A DNA stretch of 64,000 bases from Variovorax boronicumulans (GCF_019352895.1 NZ_JAAAFX010000004.1:2034245-2098244), one strand, 5' to 3'. Shown: positions 37,675 to 48,540, counted from the first letter of the stretch. Notes: a model not told the origin generated them from the letters alone. Numbers and translations are program-made.

Positions 37675-40600
37675 ATGAACAAGCATCTCCACCGTATCGT
37701 CTTCAACGCCGCGCGCGGCCTGCGCATGGTGGTGCAGGAGAGCGCGCGCAGCACGGGCAAGGGCGCGAGCGGCGCGACCTCCGCGGCGGTGAGCGTGGGG
37801 GCGCTGGCCGCGGCCCTGATGAGCGCGCCACTGCATGCGCAGATCGTGGCCGACCCCGGTGCCCCCGGGCGCCAGCGCCCGACGCTGCTCGCGGCCCCCA
37901 ACGGCGTGCCCCTGGTCAACATCCAGACGCCGAGCGCCGCAGGCGTCTCGCGCAACACGTACTCGCAGTTCGACGTCGACGCCAAGGGCGTGATCCTCAA
38001 CAACAGCCGCACCAACGCCCAGACCCAATTGGGCGGCTGGGTGCAGGGCAACCCCTGGCTCGCGGGCGGTGGCGCGCGCGTGATCCTCAACGAGGTGAAC
38101 AGCGCCAATCCGAGCCAGCTGCGCGGCTACGTCGAAGTCGCGGGCCCGCGCGCCGAAGTCATCATCGCCAACCCGGCGGGCATCCAGGTCAACGGCGGCG
38201 GCTTCATCAACGCGAGCCGCGCCACGCTGACCACCGGCACGCCGCAGTTCAAAGCCAACGGCGGGCTCGACAGCTTCCTGGTGCGCGGCGGCACGGTGAA
38301 CGTCGACGGTGCGGGGCTCGACGCGAGCAAGACCGACTACGCGGCCATCCTGGCGCGGGCGGTGCAGCTCAATGCGGGGGTCTGGGCCAACGAGCTGAAG
38401 GTCGTGGCCGGCGCGAACCAGGTCGCGGTGGACGGCAGTGCGCAGACAGCGACGACCCCCACGGGCACCACGCCCGCCTTCGCGCTCGACGTGGCGGCGC
38501 TGGGCGGCATGTACGCGGGCAAGATCACATTGATCGGCACCGAGGCCGGGCTGGGCGTGCGCAACGCGGGCCACATCGGCGCGGGGGTCGGGGGCCTGGT
38601 CGTCACTGCGGCGGGGCGGCTGGAGAACATCGGCATGCTCGAAGGCGCGAAGGTCGAGCTGAGCAGCGCGAGCGACATCGACAACCGCGGCGGCACGATC
38701 CGCCAGGCGGGCACGCGCGAGCTTGCGATCACGGCGCCGGTGCTGAGCAACACGGCGGGTGGGATCATCGGGGCGGAGCCGGTGGCGGTGCAGCCGGAGG
38801 CTGGCGCTGGTGGTGCGGGCGGTGCAGGCGCATCGGGGGGCAGTGCGAGCGGAGGTGGATCGGTCACGCCGACCCCCGGCACCGCCACGGCCCAGAACTC
38901 CGGCGGCACGGTCGCTGCAGAGGCCGCACCCGCGCAACCCGCGCCCGCTACAGGGCCTGGCGCCATCCGCGCCACCGGCCGCCTGCTCAACGACGGCGGC
39001 CGCATCTACGCGGGCGGCGAGATCGGCCTGGACACGCCGCGCATCGACAACAGCGGCGGCAGCTTGAGCGTGGGCACGCTGGCCGTGCGCGGCGAGCGCT
39101 TCAGCAATGCGGGCGGCACCTTGAACGTGGCGCGCGACTTCAGCGCCGACGTGGGCCGCTTCGACAACAGTGGCGGCAAGCTGCAGGCAGGCAGCCTGCG
39201 CATCGCGAGCACGGGTGATCTGCTCAACACCGATGGCACGTTGACCAGCGAGGGCGATGCGAGCCTAATCGCGGGTGGCGACATGGACAGCACGCGTGGT
39301 ACCGTCTCTGCAGCCGGCGCGCTCGACGCCAAGGCCGACGGCACGCTGACCAACAGCGCTGGCACGCTGGTCGCTGGCGGGTCTGTGAAGGTGACCGTCC
39401 AGTCGATGGACAACAGCGCGGGGGCCGTCCACTCCACGAATGCCGACACGCGCGTGGCCGTGGCGCACGCACTGCACAACACCAATGGCACGATCGGCGC
39501 GGGCACCGATCTGTCGGTGCAGGCCGGTTCGCTCGCCAACCTGGGCAAAGGCGCCTTGCGCGGCACGCGGGATGCCTCAGTCAGCGTCGATGGTGCGGCC
39601 GTCAACGAAGGCGCGATCACCGCGGGGCGGCACCTCACGCTCGCCGCGCAGTCGCTCGACAGCGCCAAGGCCAGCGTGCTGGGCGCGGGTGTGCAGGCCG
39701 ATGGCCAACTCGGCAGCAGCGGCGACCTGCGGCTGAGCACGACGCAACAACTGGCTGCACACGGCGACGTCGTGGCCGCAGGCCAAGCCAGCCTGCAAGG
39801 TGCAGGCGTCGATCTTGCGGACAGCCGCAGCCATGCGGGCGACATGCAGATCACGGCCACCCAAGGCGACGTCGTCACGCAGCACGCGGTGGTGTCCGCC
39901 ACAGGCTTGCTGCAGATCGAGGCCGGGGCTTCGGGCGCACAGACCCTGCGCAACGATGCAGGCCAGCTGAGCGCTGGCCAATTGCGGGTCGATGCATCGA
40001 ATCTCTCCAACACGCAGGCCGGCGAGATGGTGCAGACCGGCGCGGGTGCCGCGCGCATTGCGGTCGCGGGCGACATCGACAACCGCGGCGGCAACCTGGG
40101 CGCGATCGACGAGCTCGACCTGCGCGCAGGCGGCTCGGTGACAAACACCGGTGGCACGATCGCCGCGAACAACGCGGTGCGGCTCGACGCCGGCACCGTT
40201 GACAACACGCGCGGCAGCGTGGCGGCGGTCAGGGGCGACCTGAACGTCACGACCTCGGGCGTCACCACCAACACCGGCGGGGTGATGCAGGCTGGGCAGG
40301 CGCTGGTATCGACCAGCAACGGCCTGGTGAACAGCGAAGCAGGTCGTGTGATCGGCGACAGCCTGGCCATCGACACGCGCGGGCAGGCGCTCGACAACCG
40401 CCACGGCACGCTGGCCGCGACCACCACGGTGGCCGTCGCTTCGGGGGCGCTCGACAACACGGCCGGCTTGCTGCAGTCGGGTGGCGCGATGCGCCTCGAC
40501 ACTCATGGCCAGACGCTGACCAATACCGACGCTGGGGGTTACGAGACGAAGCAGGGCGGCATCACCAGCGCGGGCACGCTGACCCTGGCCATGGGCGCCA

Positions 40601-43600
40601 TCGACAACAGCGCTGGCTTCATCGGCGCCAAGGAGGATCTTGTGGCGCACACGGGCGCGGTCGTCAACAGTGACGGCGGGCTGGTGCTGGGCCAGGCCGC
40701 GCTGGACATCGACACGCAGGGTGCGCTCTACGACAACCGCGGCGGCAAGACGCAGAGCATCGGCGCGATGCGCATCGATGCCGGTGCCATCGACAACAGC
40801 GGCAGCCTGATCCGCTCGATAGCCAGCGCCACGCTGAACGCCGTCACAATCACCAACGCCGGCACGCAGGGTGACGAGCAGGGCATCGAGGGCAAGAACC
40901 TGGTGCTCGATGCCGCCACGCTCAACAACACGGCCGGTGCGATCCGTGCGGATGTCGATGCCACGGTCCGCAGCGCAGGCCATGTCGACAACACCGGCGG
41001 CCTGATCTCCGCGCACAACCTCCTGCGCATCGAAGACCCGGCCGCGGACATCGGCGCCCGGACGCTGCGGCTCACCAACACCGGCGGCACATTGGTGGCC
41101 GATCAGGCGCTGCAAATCGAGGCCTCGTCGCTGGTCGGCAACGGCAAGATCACCTCGGGCAAGGACCTGTCGCTCGGCTTCAGCCAGGACTTGGTGAACG
41201 AGGGTGAGATCAGCGCGAACGGCAGCCTGCGCTATGCCTCGGCCGGCGACGTGAGCAACCAAGGCAAGCTGCTTGCGGGCGGCACGCTCACGGTCAGCGG
41301 CCGCAACGTCGACAACGCCGAGGGCGCGGAGATGCGAGGCGACACCACGATCGTCACCGCCGCCGACACGCTGACCAACCGCGGCTTGATCGACGGGCGC
41401 GACACGCAGGTCAACGCGCAAGCCGTGATCAACGCCAAGACCGGCCGCATCTATGGCGACCATGTGTCGATCGCGGCCGACAGCGTGCTCAACGACGGTG
41501 ACGGCGTTCAGGCCGGCAGCATCGCCGCGCGCCAGCGGCTGGACATCGGCGCGCGGACGGTGCTCAACAAGGAGCATGCGCTGCTACTCAGCGGCGGTGA
41601 CCTGGCCATCGGCGGCGCGCTCGATGCCGAGCGCCATGCCACCGGCAAGGCCGAGCTGATCCACAACGCCAGCGCCACCATCGAGTCGCTGGGCGACATG
41701 CACCTGTCGGCTGCGACCATTCGCAACAGCAACGAGCACTTGAAGGTCGAGCGAGTGCCGGTGTCGAGCGAGTACAAGGAGGAGCTCATGCCGGAAGGAT
41801 GGACGGAGTTCCGACCCGCTTCGGACTTCGTGATCCTGAACAGCCGGTGGATCAACCTGAAGGCGCATCCCGAGAAATACGGCCAGCGCCAGGAAGTGCC
41901 CCCGGCCGTCGTCACCACGCAGAACTGCTACGGCGGTGACGCCGGGGGCTGTGATGCCCCGGTCACGACCACCGAGCCACGCAACTCTGCACGCTTCGCA
42001 CAGTTCGGCGTTACGCCGCCCACGCAGGCCCCGGAGCCCACGCTGGCGCAGTTTGGCTGCAACCCGTTTCTGCCCTGCCCAGCCTACGAGCAAGCCAAGG
42101 CGGCCTGGGACGCGAGCTACAGCACGGCCCTGGACCAGTTGGGCAAGGCCATCGATGCGTACAACGCAGAGGTCAAGGAGGACAACCGCCTGCAGCAGAT
42201 CGCACGGGCCTGGACCGAACTGAAGTACACCGAGTCGGTGAGCCGCGACAGCGCGGGCAATTCCAGCGACCCGGCGAAGATCGTCGCAGGCGGCAACATG
42301 ACGCTGAGCGGCCAGCTCGTCAACACCGACAGCCAGGTGCTCGCCGGTGGCGCCATCACCACCGATCAGGCGCCACAGAACCATCAGACCGAAGGCGCGG
42401 AGGTGCTCAGCCGCAATGGCAAGTCGATCTACCACTACTGGACGCACCATGGAGGACTGAATGGCGGCACCGAATGGTTTTCGCCAGAGACCGACTACAC
42501 CCCCGCTGACACCAAGACCACCTTCGCCTTGCCAGGCTGGCGCTACGAACCCGGCACGGACGCGACCCAGCACGAGCGGCCCCCTGAGCCAGGCAAGGTG
42601 GTCGTGGGTGATCAAGCCGGCGCTGCGGGTACCGGCACTGCATCGGGCCGCGGCCGCACCTTCACCGAGGTGCCGGCCAGCGTCACCGCGCCCGGCGGCG
42701 CCGCGGCCGATGGCTCAGGCGCGGTACGCGGCGCAGGACCGATGGTCGTGCGCACCAGCACGCCCGACACGCGCGCGCCCGCGGCCAGCCTGTTTCGCAC
42801 GGGCAACGACGGCCGCTACCTGGTCGAGACCGACCCGCGCTTCGCGGGCTACCGGAACTGGCTGAGCAGCGACTACCTGTTCAACGCCCTGGGCCTGGAC
42901 CCGAACCACACGCTCAAGCGCCTGGGCGACGGCTTCTACGAGCAGAAGCTGATCCGCGAGCAGATCGCACAGCTCACCGGCTACCGTTACCTCGAAGGCT
43001 TCGGCAACGACGAGGCGCAATACATCGCACTGATGAACGCCGGTGCCACCTTCGCCCGGCAGTACGGCCTGCGTCCCGGCATCGCGCTGAGTGCCGCGCA
43101 GATGGCGCAGCTCACCAGCGACATCGTCTGGCTGGTCGAGCAGACCGTGACCCTGGCCGACGGCAGCAGCCAGCGGGTGCTGGTGCCGCAGGTCTATGTG
43201 CGTGTGAAACCCGGCGACATCGACGGCAGCGGTGCGCTGCTGTCGGCCAAAACCTTGACGGTCAAGGGCGGTGAAGACGACAAGGGCCAGGGCGATCTGG
43301 TCAACAGCGGCACGATCGCGGGTCGCCAGCTGGTGTCGATCCATGCCGACAACGTGCGCAACCTGGGCGGGCGCATCGTGGGCGACAGCGTGGGCATCGC
43401 CGCACGCAACGACCTCGACAACATCGGCGGCAGCATCGAGGCGCGCAAGGCTGCCGTGCTCACGGCCGGGCACGACATCAACATCCGCAGCACCACCAGC
43501 ACCCAGACCAGCGCACAAGGCAGCCGCACGAACCTGGACCGGGTGGCGGGGGTGTACGTGACGAATCCGGGCGGGACCTTGCTGGCGACGGCGGGTAACG

Positions 43601-46600
43601 ACGTGAACGTCATCGGCGCCATCCTTTCCAACACCGGCGCAGGCAGCTACACGAAGGTGCATGCGGACCGCGACGTCAAGCTCGGCACCGTCGAAACTTC
43701 GAACAGCCAGGACATCACCTGGGACGCGAAGAACTACCGGCGCAGCAGCGAGAGCGAAGAAGTTGGCAGCCGCATCGTCGGCGGCAGCGGCACGGGCAGC
43801 ACCGTGATCGTCGATGCCGACCGCAACATCGTGGCCCGCCAGGCCGCGCTCGAAACCGGTGGCTCGCTGTCGGTGCATGCCGACGGGAACATCGATGTGC
43901 AAGCGGGCCGCAGCACGCGCAGCGTGGACGATGCGCATGAGAGCACCATTCGCGGGACCTTCAGCAAGAAGACCCTCACCAGCCGCACCACCGCCGAGGA
44001 ATCGATCAGCCACGGCAGCAGCTTCGGCGGCAACCTGACCTCGATCACGGCCAACGGCAACATCACCGGCGAAGGTGTGCACATCCGCGGTGATGAAGGC
44101 GTGCTGGTGCATGCGCAAGGCGCACTCGACCTGCACGAGGCACGCGACCTGCGCAGCCAGAGCCGCGAGACCAGCGAGAAGCGCAGCGGCTTCGGCTTCA
44201 GCGGCGGCAGCCTTCCCGTGGTCGTGCCGCAGAAGAACGAGAGCCGCGACAACAACGCCTCCTACAGCAACACCGCCGCACCCACCACCATCGAAAGCAA
44301 GAACGGCGGCGTGTTGCTGCTGGGCGACCAGGGCGCCGCGCTGCGCGGCGTGCAGGTCGACGCCAAGAAGGACGTCACCGTCAAGGGCGCCACGGTCAGC
44401 GTCATCGATGCCGTCAACGAGTACAGCGGCTCCAGCCAGCACTACGAAAAGAACCTGAACCTCGGCACCGAGACCTGGTGGCGCGACCCCGGCACGGGCA
44501 TCAACGCCAAGCGCACCGACACCGATGCGGGCCAGCGCACCAGCCTGGCAGGCACCTCCCTCAACGGTGCCAACGTCAACCTGCTGGCGCTCGACAAGGA
44601 CGGCAACAAGGGCACGCTCACGCTCGGCGCGATCACCGTCAATACGCCCGGCAAGCTCACGCTCGAGGCAGACCAGCTCGTGCTGGCCACGCAGACGACG
44701 AAGGAAGACCAGAGCCACACCAGCGCAGGCCGCGACCTGGCGTGGCAGAAGACCCAGGGCAAGGGCAGCAGCGACGAGCAGACCCACTACGCGAAGCTCA
44801 ACGCCGGCGAGCTCGCCACGCCGGTGAACAGCGTGCAGGCTGGCCTTGGCGCCCGGGACAGCGTCGAGGCCCTGGCCCAACAACCCGGCATGGGCTGGGT
44901 GAAGCAGCTCAACGAAGACCCGAAGCTGCAGGGCAAGGTCGACTGGGTCAAGGTCGAAGAGGCGCACAAGCAGTGGGATTACAAGCAGCAGGGCCTCACG
45001 CCCGAAGGGGCGGCAATCGTGACGCTGGTGGCGGCGTACTTCGCGGTGGGGCCAGCGGGGGCTGCAGGCAATACGGCGGGTGCCGCCGTGGGTGGTGGCA
45101 TGACCGGCACGGTGGTCGGCGGTGCGGTGACCGCAGGTCTGTCGGCACTGGCCGGCCAGGTCGCAGTCGCCTTGATCAACAACCGCGGCGACCTGGCCGC
45201 CACGCTGCATGAGCTGGGCAGCAGCGCTAATGTGAAGAACCTGTTGACGGCCATCGCCACGGGCGGCGTGCTCGGAGGCTTGAACCTGAACCCGACCGGC
45301 CTGCCGACCGTGGGCGGTGGCACTGAGCAGTTCATGACTCAACTCGGGCAGAACATACAGGGGGCAGCCGCAAAGGCCTTGATCGGCACGGCGATCAACG
45401 GCGGCAGCCTGGAGGACAACCTCAAGAACAGCCTGAAGACGGCATTCATCGACACCCTGGCCGCGCAGGGGGCGAATGCGATTGGCACGCACCTTGAGCC
45501 GGGCAGTGCTGCCAACTTGTTCGCTCACGCCATTGCGGGGTGCGTGGCTGGTGCGGCACGGACCAATGGGAGTTGCGGGGCCGGGGCGCTTGGCGCCGCG
45601 GTAGGAGAGCTTGCGGCGCGACTCTATGACCCAGAAGCGATGAACGCTCAGGCAGACACCGTCCAGTTCGCAGCGATGATGGGCGGCATTGCCACGGCCA
45701 CGGCCGGTGGCAGCGCCGCCGAGATCAACCTGGCCAGCCAGGCCGCCGCCAATGCGGCCGCCAACAACTGGCTTGCGACGCAGCAGAGAGCCCAGATGAA
45801 GAGGGAGATCGATGCGGCGAAGACCGCATTGGAGAAGCTGCAGGTCTTCGGAAAATGGGCGCTCATCAGCGGCAAGCAAGACGTCCTGACCGCAAATGGC
45901 ATCGGTAAAGGCCTTGTGGACGCTGGCATCAGCGATATTCAAGGGCTGGTTGACTTTCTGTCCAGCCCCATCGAAGGCCTGAAGGGTCTCAGACAGATCA
46001 TCAACAGTCCGGACGTGCGGCAGCAACTGGGCGACAAAGTGTTTGCCGAACTGGACGCCCAGATTGAGCGGATGCAGACGGCGATCGCGGTCGGCGGTGA
46101 TCGGAATGCGGAACAACTGGGCCGGGACTTGGGTAGCCTGGTATGGCACGTCGGCAGTGTATTGATGGGGGTGGACGCCGCGGCCAAGGGGGGCGTGGCG
46201 TTGACGAGGGCTGGCGTGAACATCGGGACGAATACGCTGGAGGGCGCGGCGCTTCAGTTCATGAAGTTCGATGCGGGTGCGATCAAGGGATTCAAGAGCG
46301 CCGACGAGGTCAATGCGCTGATGAATGCGGCGGATGGATGGTCGCCGGCCTGGACCTCCGGGAGCAGTGTGGCGGAGGCGACGATGAAGTCGGGGACGAC
46401 GGTGAAAATGGTTGTGACTGAGGCTGCGTACAACGATATGCAGGCTGGTAAGTTGGATCGAGCCTTCGGCGGATGGGCGACATTCGACGACGTTCCCAAT
46501 GCCGCATACGCTGGAAATGAGCTGGCGATGACGTCAGCTCTGACCGGTAAGTCGGGCTCTCTTTATGTAGTTGATGTTCAAATAATGCGACCAATTAATG

Positions 46601-46728
46601 CGCAAGTTGGCGGAGTTGGTGCTCAAGGCTCTGCTGCGGGTGGGGGAAATCAGCTGCACTTTTTTGTACCCCGAGAAGATCGAGCCGCAGTTTTTCAGTA
46701 TGTTCGGGGCAGCGGGAGAGCTCTATGA
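37675..46728 (+). CDS. cdiA: CdiA-type two-partner secreted exoprotein / contact-dependent inhibition toxin
   Basis: 3017-aa exoprotein. Residues 1-55 form an extended signal peptide (ESPR, MNKHLHRIVFNAARGLRMVV) ending near LHAQ. The TPS secretion domain covers about 60-310 with NPAGIQVNGGGFIN at 166. Long filamentous-haemagglutinin repeats (motifs such as LDNTAG, LTNTGG) span about 430-1350. A non-repetitive, cysteine-bearing segment (C1418, C1426, C1462, C1468) spans about 1356-1640, where CdiA proteins carry the receptor-binding part. FHA-2 repeats are about 1930-2190, DUF637/pretoxin about 2590-2697 and the boundary ANAAANNW near 2697 replaces VENN. Residues 2698-3017 are the variable toxin end. 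A 4-bp-overlapping small gene follows as immunity candidate. The ATG at 37675 is fixed by the ESPR. Confidence 0.9.
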   Translation: MNKHLHRIVFNAARGLRMVVQESARSTGKGASGATSAAVSVGALAAALMSAPLHAQIVADPGAPGRQRPTLLAAPNGVPLVNIQTPSAAGVSRNTYSQFDVDAKGVILNNSRTNAQTQLGGWVQGNPWLAGGGARVILNEVNSANPSQLRGYVEVAGPRAEVIIANPAGIQVNGGGFINASRATLTTGTPQFKANGGLDSFLVRGGTVNVDGAGLDASKTDYAAILARAVQLNAGVWANELKVVAGANQVAVDGSAQTATTPTGTTPAFALDVAALGGMYAGKITLIGTEAGLGVRNAGHIGAGVGGLVVTAAGRLENIGMLEGAKVELSSASDIDNRGGTIRQAGTRELAITAPVLSNTAGGIIGAEPVAVQPEAGAGGAGGAGASGGSASGGGSVTPTPGTATAQNSGGTVAAEAAPAQPAPATGPGAIRATGRLLNDGGRIYAGGEIGLDTPRIDNSGGSLSVGTLAVRGERFSNAGGTLNVARDFSADVGRFDNSGGKLQAGSLRIASTGDLLNTDGTLTSEGDASLIAGGDMDSTRGTVSAAGALDAKADGTLTNSAGTLVAGGSVKVTVQSMDNSAGAVHSTNADTRVAVAHALHNTNGTIGAGTDLSVQAGSLANLGKGALRGTRDASVSVDGAAVNEGAITAGRHLTLAAQSLDSAKASVLGAGVQADGQLGSSGDLRLSTTQQLAAHGDVVAAGQASLQGAGVDLADSRSHAGDMQITATQGDVVTQHAVVSATGLLQIEAGASGAQTLRNDAGQLSAGQLRVDASNLSNTQAGEMVQTGAGAARIAVAGDIDNRGGNLGAIDELDLRAGGSVTNTGGTIAANNAVRLDAGTVDNTRGSVAAVRGDLNVTTSGVTTNTGGVMQAGQALVSTSNGLVNSEAGRVIGDSLAIDTRGQALDNRHGTLAATTTVAVASGALDNTAGLLQSGGAMRLDTHGQTLTNTDAGGYETKQGGITSAGTLTLAMGAIDNSAGFIGAKEDLVAHTGAVVNSDGGLVLGQAALDIDTQGALYDNRGGKTQSIGAMRIDAGAIDNSGSLIRSIASATLNAVTITNAGTQGDEQGIEGKNLVLDAATLNNTAGAIRADVDATVRSAGHVDNTGGLISAHNLLRIEDPAADIGARTLRLTNTGGTLVADQALQIEASSLVGNGKITSGKDLSLGFSQDLVNEGEISANGSLRYASAGDVSNQGKLLAGGTLTVSGRNVDNAEGAEMRGDTTIVTAADTLTNRGLIDGRDTQVNAQAVINAKTGRIYGDHVSIAADSVLNDGDGVQAGSIAARQRLDIGARTVLNKEHALLLSGGDLAIGGALDAERHATGKAELIHNASATIESLGDMHLSAATIRNSNEHLKVERVPVSSEYKEELMPEGWTEFRPASDFVILNSRWINLKAHPEKYGQRQEVPPAVVTTQNCYGGDAGGCDAPVTTTEPRNSARFAQFGVTPPTQAPEPTLAQFGCNPFLPCPAYEQAKAAWDASYSTALDQLGKAIDAYNAEVKEDNRLQQIARAWTELKYTESVSRDSAGNSSDPAKIVAGGNMTLSGQLVNTDSQVLAGGAITTDQAPQNHQTEGAEVLSRNGKSIYHYWTHHGGLNGGTEWFSPETDYTPADTKTTFALPGWRYEPGTDATQHERPPEPGKVVVGDQAGAAGTGTASGRGRTFTEVPASVTAPGGAAADGSGAVRGAGPMVVRTSTPDTRAPAASLFRTGNDGRYLVETDPRFAGYRNWLSSDYLFNALGLDPNHTLKRLGDGFYEQKLIREQIAQLTGYRYLEGFGNDEAQYIALMNAGATFARQYGLRPGIALSAAQMAQLTSDIVWLVEQTVTLADGSSQRVLVPQVYVRVKPGDIDGSGALLSAKTLTVKGGEDDKGQGDLVNSGTIAGRQLVSIHADNVRNLGGRIVGDSVGIAARNDLDNIGGSIEARKAAVLTAGHDINIRSTTSTQTSAQGSRTNLDRVAGVYVTNPGGTLLATAGNDVNVIGAILSNTGAGSYTKVHADRDVKLGTVETSNSQDITWDAKNYRRSSESEEVGSRIVGGSGTGSTVIVDADRNIVARQAALETGGSLSVHADGNIDVQAGRSTRSVDDAHESTIRGTFSKKTLTSRTTAEESISHGSSFGGNLTSITANGNITGEGVHIRGDEGVLVHAQGALDLHEARDLRSQSRETSEKRSGFGFSGGSLPVVVPQKNESRDNNASYSNTAAPTTIESKNGGVLLLGDQGAALRGVQVDAKKDVTVKGATVSVIDAVNEYSGSSQHYEKNLNLGTETWWRDPGTGINAKRTDTDAGQRTSLAGTSLNGANVNLLALDKDGNKGTLTLGAITVNTPGKLTLEADQLVLATQTTKEDQSHTSAGRDLAWQKTQGKGSSDEQTHYAKLNAGELATPVNSVQAGLGARDSVEALAQQPGMGWVKQLNEDPKLQGKVDWVKVEEAHKQWDYKQQGLTPEGAAIVTLVAAYFAVGPAGAAGNTAGAAVGGGMTGTVVGGAVTAGLSALAGQVAVALINNRGDLAATLHELGSSANVKNLLTAIATGGVLGGLNLNPTGLPTVGGGTEQFMTQLGQNIQGAAAKALIGTAINGGSLEDNLKNSLKTAFIDTLAAQGANAIGTHLEPGSAANLFAHAIAGCVAGAARTNGSCGAGALGAAVGELAARLYDPEAMNAQADTVQFAAMMGGIATATAGGSAAEINLASQAAANAAANNWLATQQRAQMKREIDAAKTALEKLQVFGKWALISGKQDVLTANGIGKGLVDAGISDIQGLVDFLSSPIEGLKGLRQIINSPDVRQQLGDKVFAELDAQIERMQTAIAVGGDRNAEQLGRDLGSLVWHVGSVLMGVDAAAKGGVALTRAGVNIGTNTLEGAALQFMKFDAGAIKGFKSADEVNALMNAADGWSPAWTSGSSVAEATMKSGTTVKMVVTEAAYNDMQAGKLDRAFGGWATFDDVPNAAYAGNELAMTSALTGKSGSLYVVDVQIMRPINAQVGGVGAQGSAAGGGNQLHFFVPREDRAAVFQYVRGSGRAL
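44224..45485 (+). repeat. Direct repeat copy 1, inside cdiA
   Basis: This segment of cdiA (end of the FHA-2 region through DUF637) recurs almost base for base at 47243-48540. The offset is 3019 bp in the first part and 3055 bp after a 36-bp (12-codon) insertion in the second copy. It provides homology for recombination that could swap toxin ends. Confidence 0.85.
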
Positions 46729-47228
46729 CCAAGAAAGTTAAGGCATTCACTCTTCATAACAACCGCGGGCAGTCGGTATTGATGAGTCAGCTTAGCGGGT
46801 GGCGCGACCCCACTGATGAGAGCAACGATATTTTCGGTCCTGTAGTGCGCTATTCATGGAGCGTCGACGACTTTGAATTTGAAATGCGCGATGAAGAAAA
46901 TATGATCTCGCTTCGAGAGCTTCCTGATTCTTCGGGCTTTGTTTGTTTCGAGAAGCCCTCCGTCCCCGACAACTTCTTGCTATTGGACATCTATGGGAAA
47001 AAGAGGCTACGACTCTCAGTGCCATGGGAACTAACTAAACCTCAAAATCCGCAATCAGCCAAGCCACCAACTGCTTTCGTGACCATCAGCAGCCCCTACA
47101 TCAACCCTGCAGATGAAAAAGAAGGCGAGTTCGGGATTACCGCCTGGGTTGAGTACGCAGGCATGTATTACTTTGAGCTGGATTACCAACGCGGCGAGTT
47201 TCTGTGGGGACTTGAGATCAGAGACTGA
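46725..47228 (+). CDS. cdiI: Candidate CDI immunity protein
   Basis: 167-aa soluble protein without signal peptide or membrane segment. The ATG overlaps the cdiA stop by 4 bp (ATGA), the normal cdiA-cdiI coupling. Base composition is clearly more AT-rich than neighbouring genes, as is the last stretch of cdiA, consistent with the toxin/immunity cassette being acquired. The sequence is acidic (many D/E near residues 48-70 and 130-140) and has no family I recognise. Assignment rests on position, size and composition. It should bind and neutralise the CdiA C-terminal toxin in the cytoplasm of sister cells. Confidence 0.75.
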   Translation: MTKKVKAFTLHNNRGQSVLMSQLSGWRDPTDESNDIFGPVVRYSWSVDDFEFEMRDEENMISLRELPDSSGFVCFEKPSVPDNFLLLDIYGKKRLRLSVPWELTKPQNPQSAKPPTAFVTISSPYINPADEKEGEFGITAWVEYAGMYYFELDYQRGEFLWGLEIRD

Positions 47229-47242
47229 TAGCGCCCCATGGC

Positions 47243-48540
47243 TTGCCCCAGAAGAACGCCAGCCGCGACGCTGGCACTTCTGACAGCAATACCGCCGCAC
47301 CCACCGCCATCGAGAGCAAGAACGGCGGTGTACTGCTGCTGGGCGACCAGGGCGCCGCGCTGCGCGGCGTGCAGGTCGATGCGAAGAAAGACGTCACCGT
47401 CAGGGGCGCGACGGTCAGCGTCATCGATGCCGTCAACGAGTACACCGGCTCCAGCCAGCACTACGAGAAGAACCTGAACCTCGGCACCGAGACCTGGTGG
47501 CGCGACCCCGGCACGGGCATCAACGCCAAGCGCACCGACACCGATGCGGGCCAGCGCACCAGCCTGGCGGGCACCTCCCTCAACGGCGCCAACGTCAACC
47601 TGCTGGCGGTCGACAAGGACGGCAACAAGGGCACGCTCACGCTCGGCGCGATCACCGTCAATACGCCCGGCAAGCTCACGCTCGAGGCAGACCAGCTCGT
47701 GCTGGCCACGCAGACCACGAAGGAAGACCAGAGCCACACCAGCGCAGGCCGCGACCTGGCGTGGCAGAAGACCCAGGGCAAGGGCAGCAGCGACGAGCAG
47801 ACCCACTACGCGAAGCTCAACGCCGGCGAGATTGCCACGCCGGTGAACAGCGTGCAGGCCGGCCTGGGCGCCCGGGACAGCGTCGAGGCCCTGGCCCAAC
47901 AACCCGGCATGGGCTGGGTGAAGCAACTCAACGAAGACCCGAAGCTGCAGGGCAAGGTCGACTGGGTCAAGGTCGAAGAGGCGCACAAGCAGTGGGACTA
48001 CAAGCAGCAGGGCCTCACCCCTGAGGGGGCGGCGATCGTGACGCTGGTGGCGGCGTACTTCGCGGTGGGGCCGGCCAGTGCAGCCGGCGACGCGGCGGCT
48101 GTGGCCGCAGGCCAAGGTGTGGTCGTCGAAGGAGCGGTTTTCGCGGCCGGCAGTGGTGTGGGCGCGGTGGTGGGTGGGGCGGTGACCGCAGGGCTGTCGG
48201 CACTGGCCGGCCAGATCTCCGTCGCCTTGATCAACAACCGAGGCGACCTCGCCGCCACGCTGCATGAGTTGGGCAGTAGCACCAACGTGAAGAACCTGCT
48301 GACGGCCATCGCCACGGGCGGCGTGCTCGGAGGCTTGAATCTGAACCCGACCGGCCTGCCGACCGTGGGCGGCGGCACCGAGCAGTTCATGACTCAGCTC
48401 GGACAGAACATACAGGGCGCCGCCGCGAAGGCACTGATCGACACGGCGATCAATGGCGGCAGCCTGGAGGACAACCTCAAGAACAGCCTGAAGACGGCAT
48501 TCATCGACACCCTGGCCGCGCAAGGCACCAACTCGATCGG
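47243..48540 (+). repeat. Direct repeat copy 2, orphan module
   Basis: Second copy of the cdiA 3' segment, beginning 14 bp after the immunity gene stop. It carries the same reading frame from PQKN through the DUF637 start. The one clear difference is a 12-codon insertion/replacement around the segment AAGDAAAVAAGQG. Confidence 0.85.

Noticed and set aside
39000..41700. Regularly repeated short motifs within cdiA that could suggest a repeat array
   Set aside because: The repeats are degenerate in-frame haemagglutinin units without constant spacers; not a CRISPR array.
42715..46149. A 1144-codon minus-strand open frame opposite cdiA, and similar frames at 39577-41577 and 47183-48523
   Set aside because: They mirror the repetitive cdiA sequence, have no motifs or start context, and are explained by codon bias.
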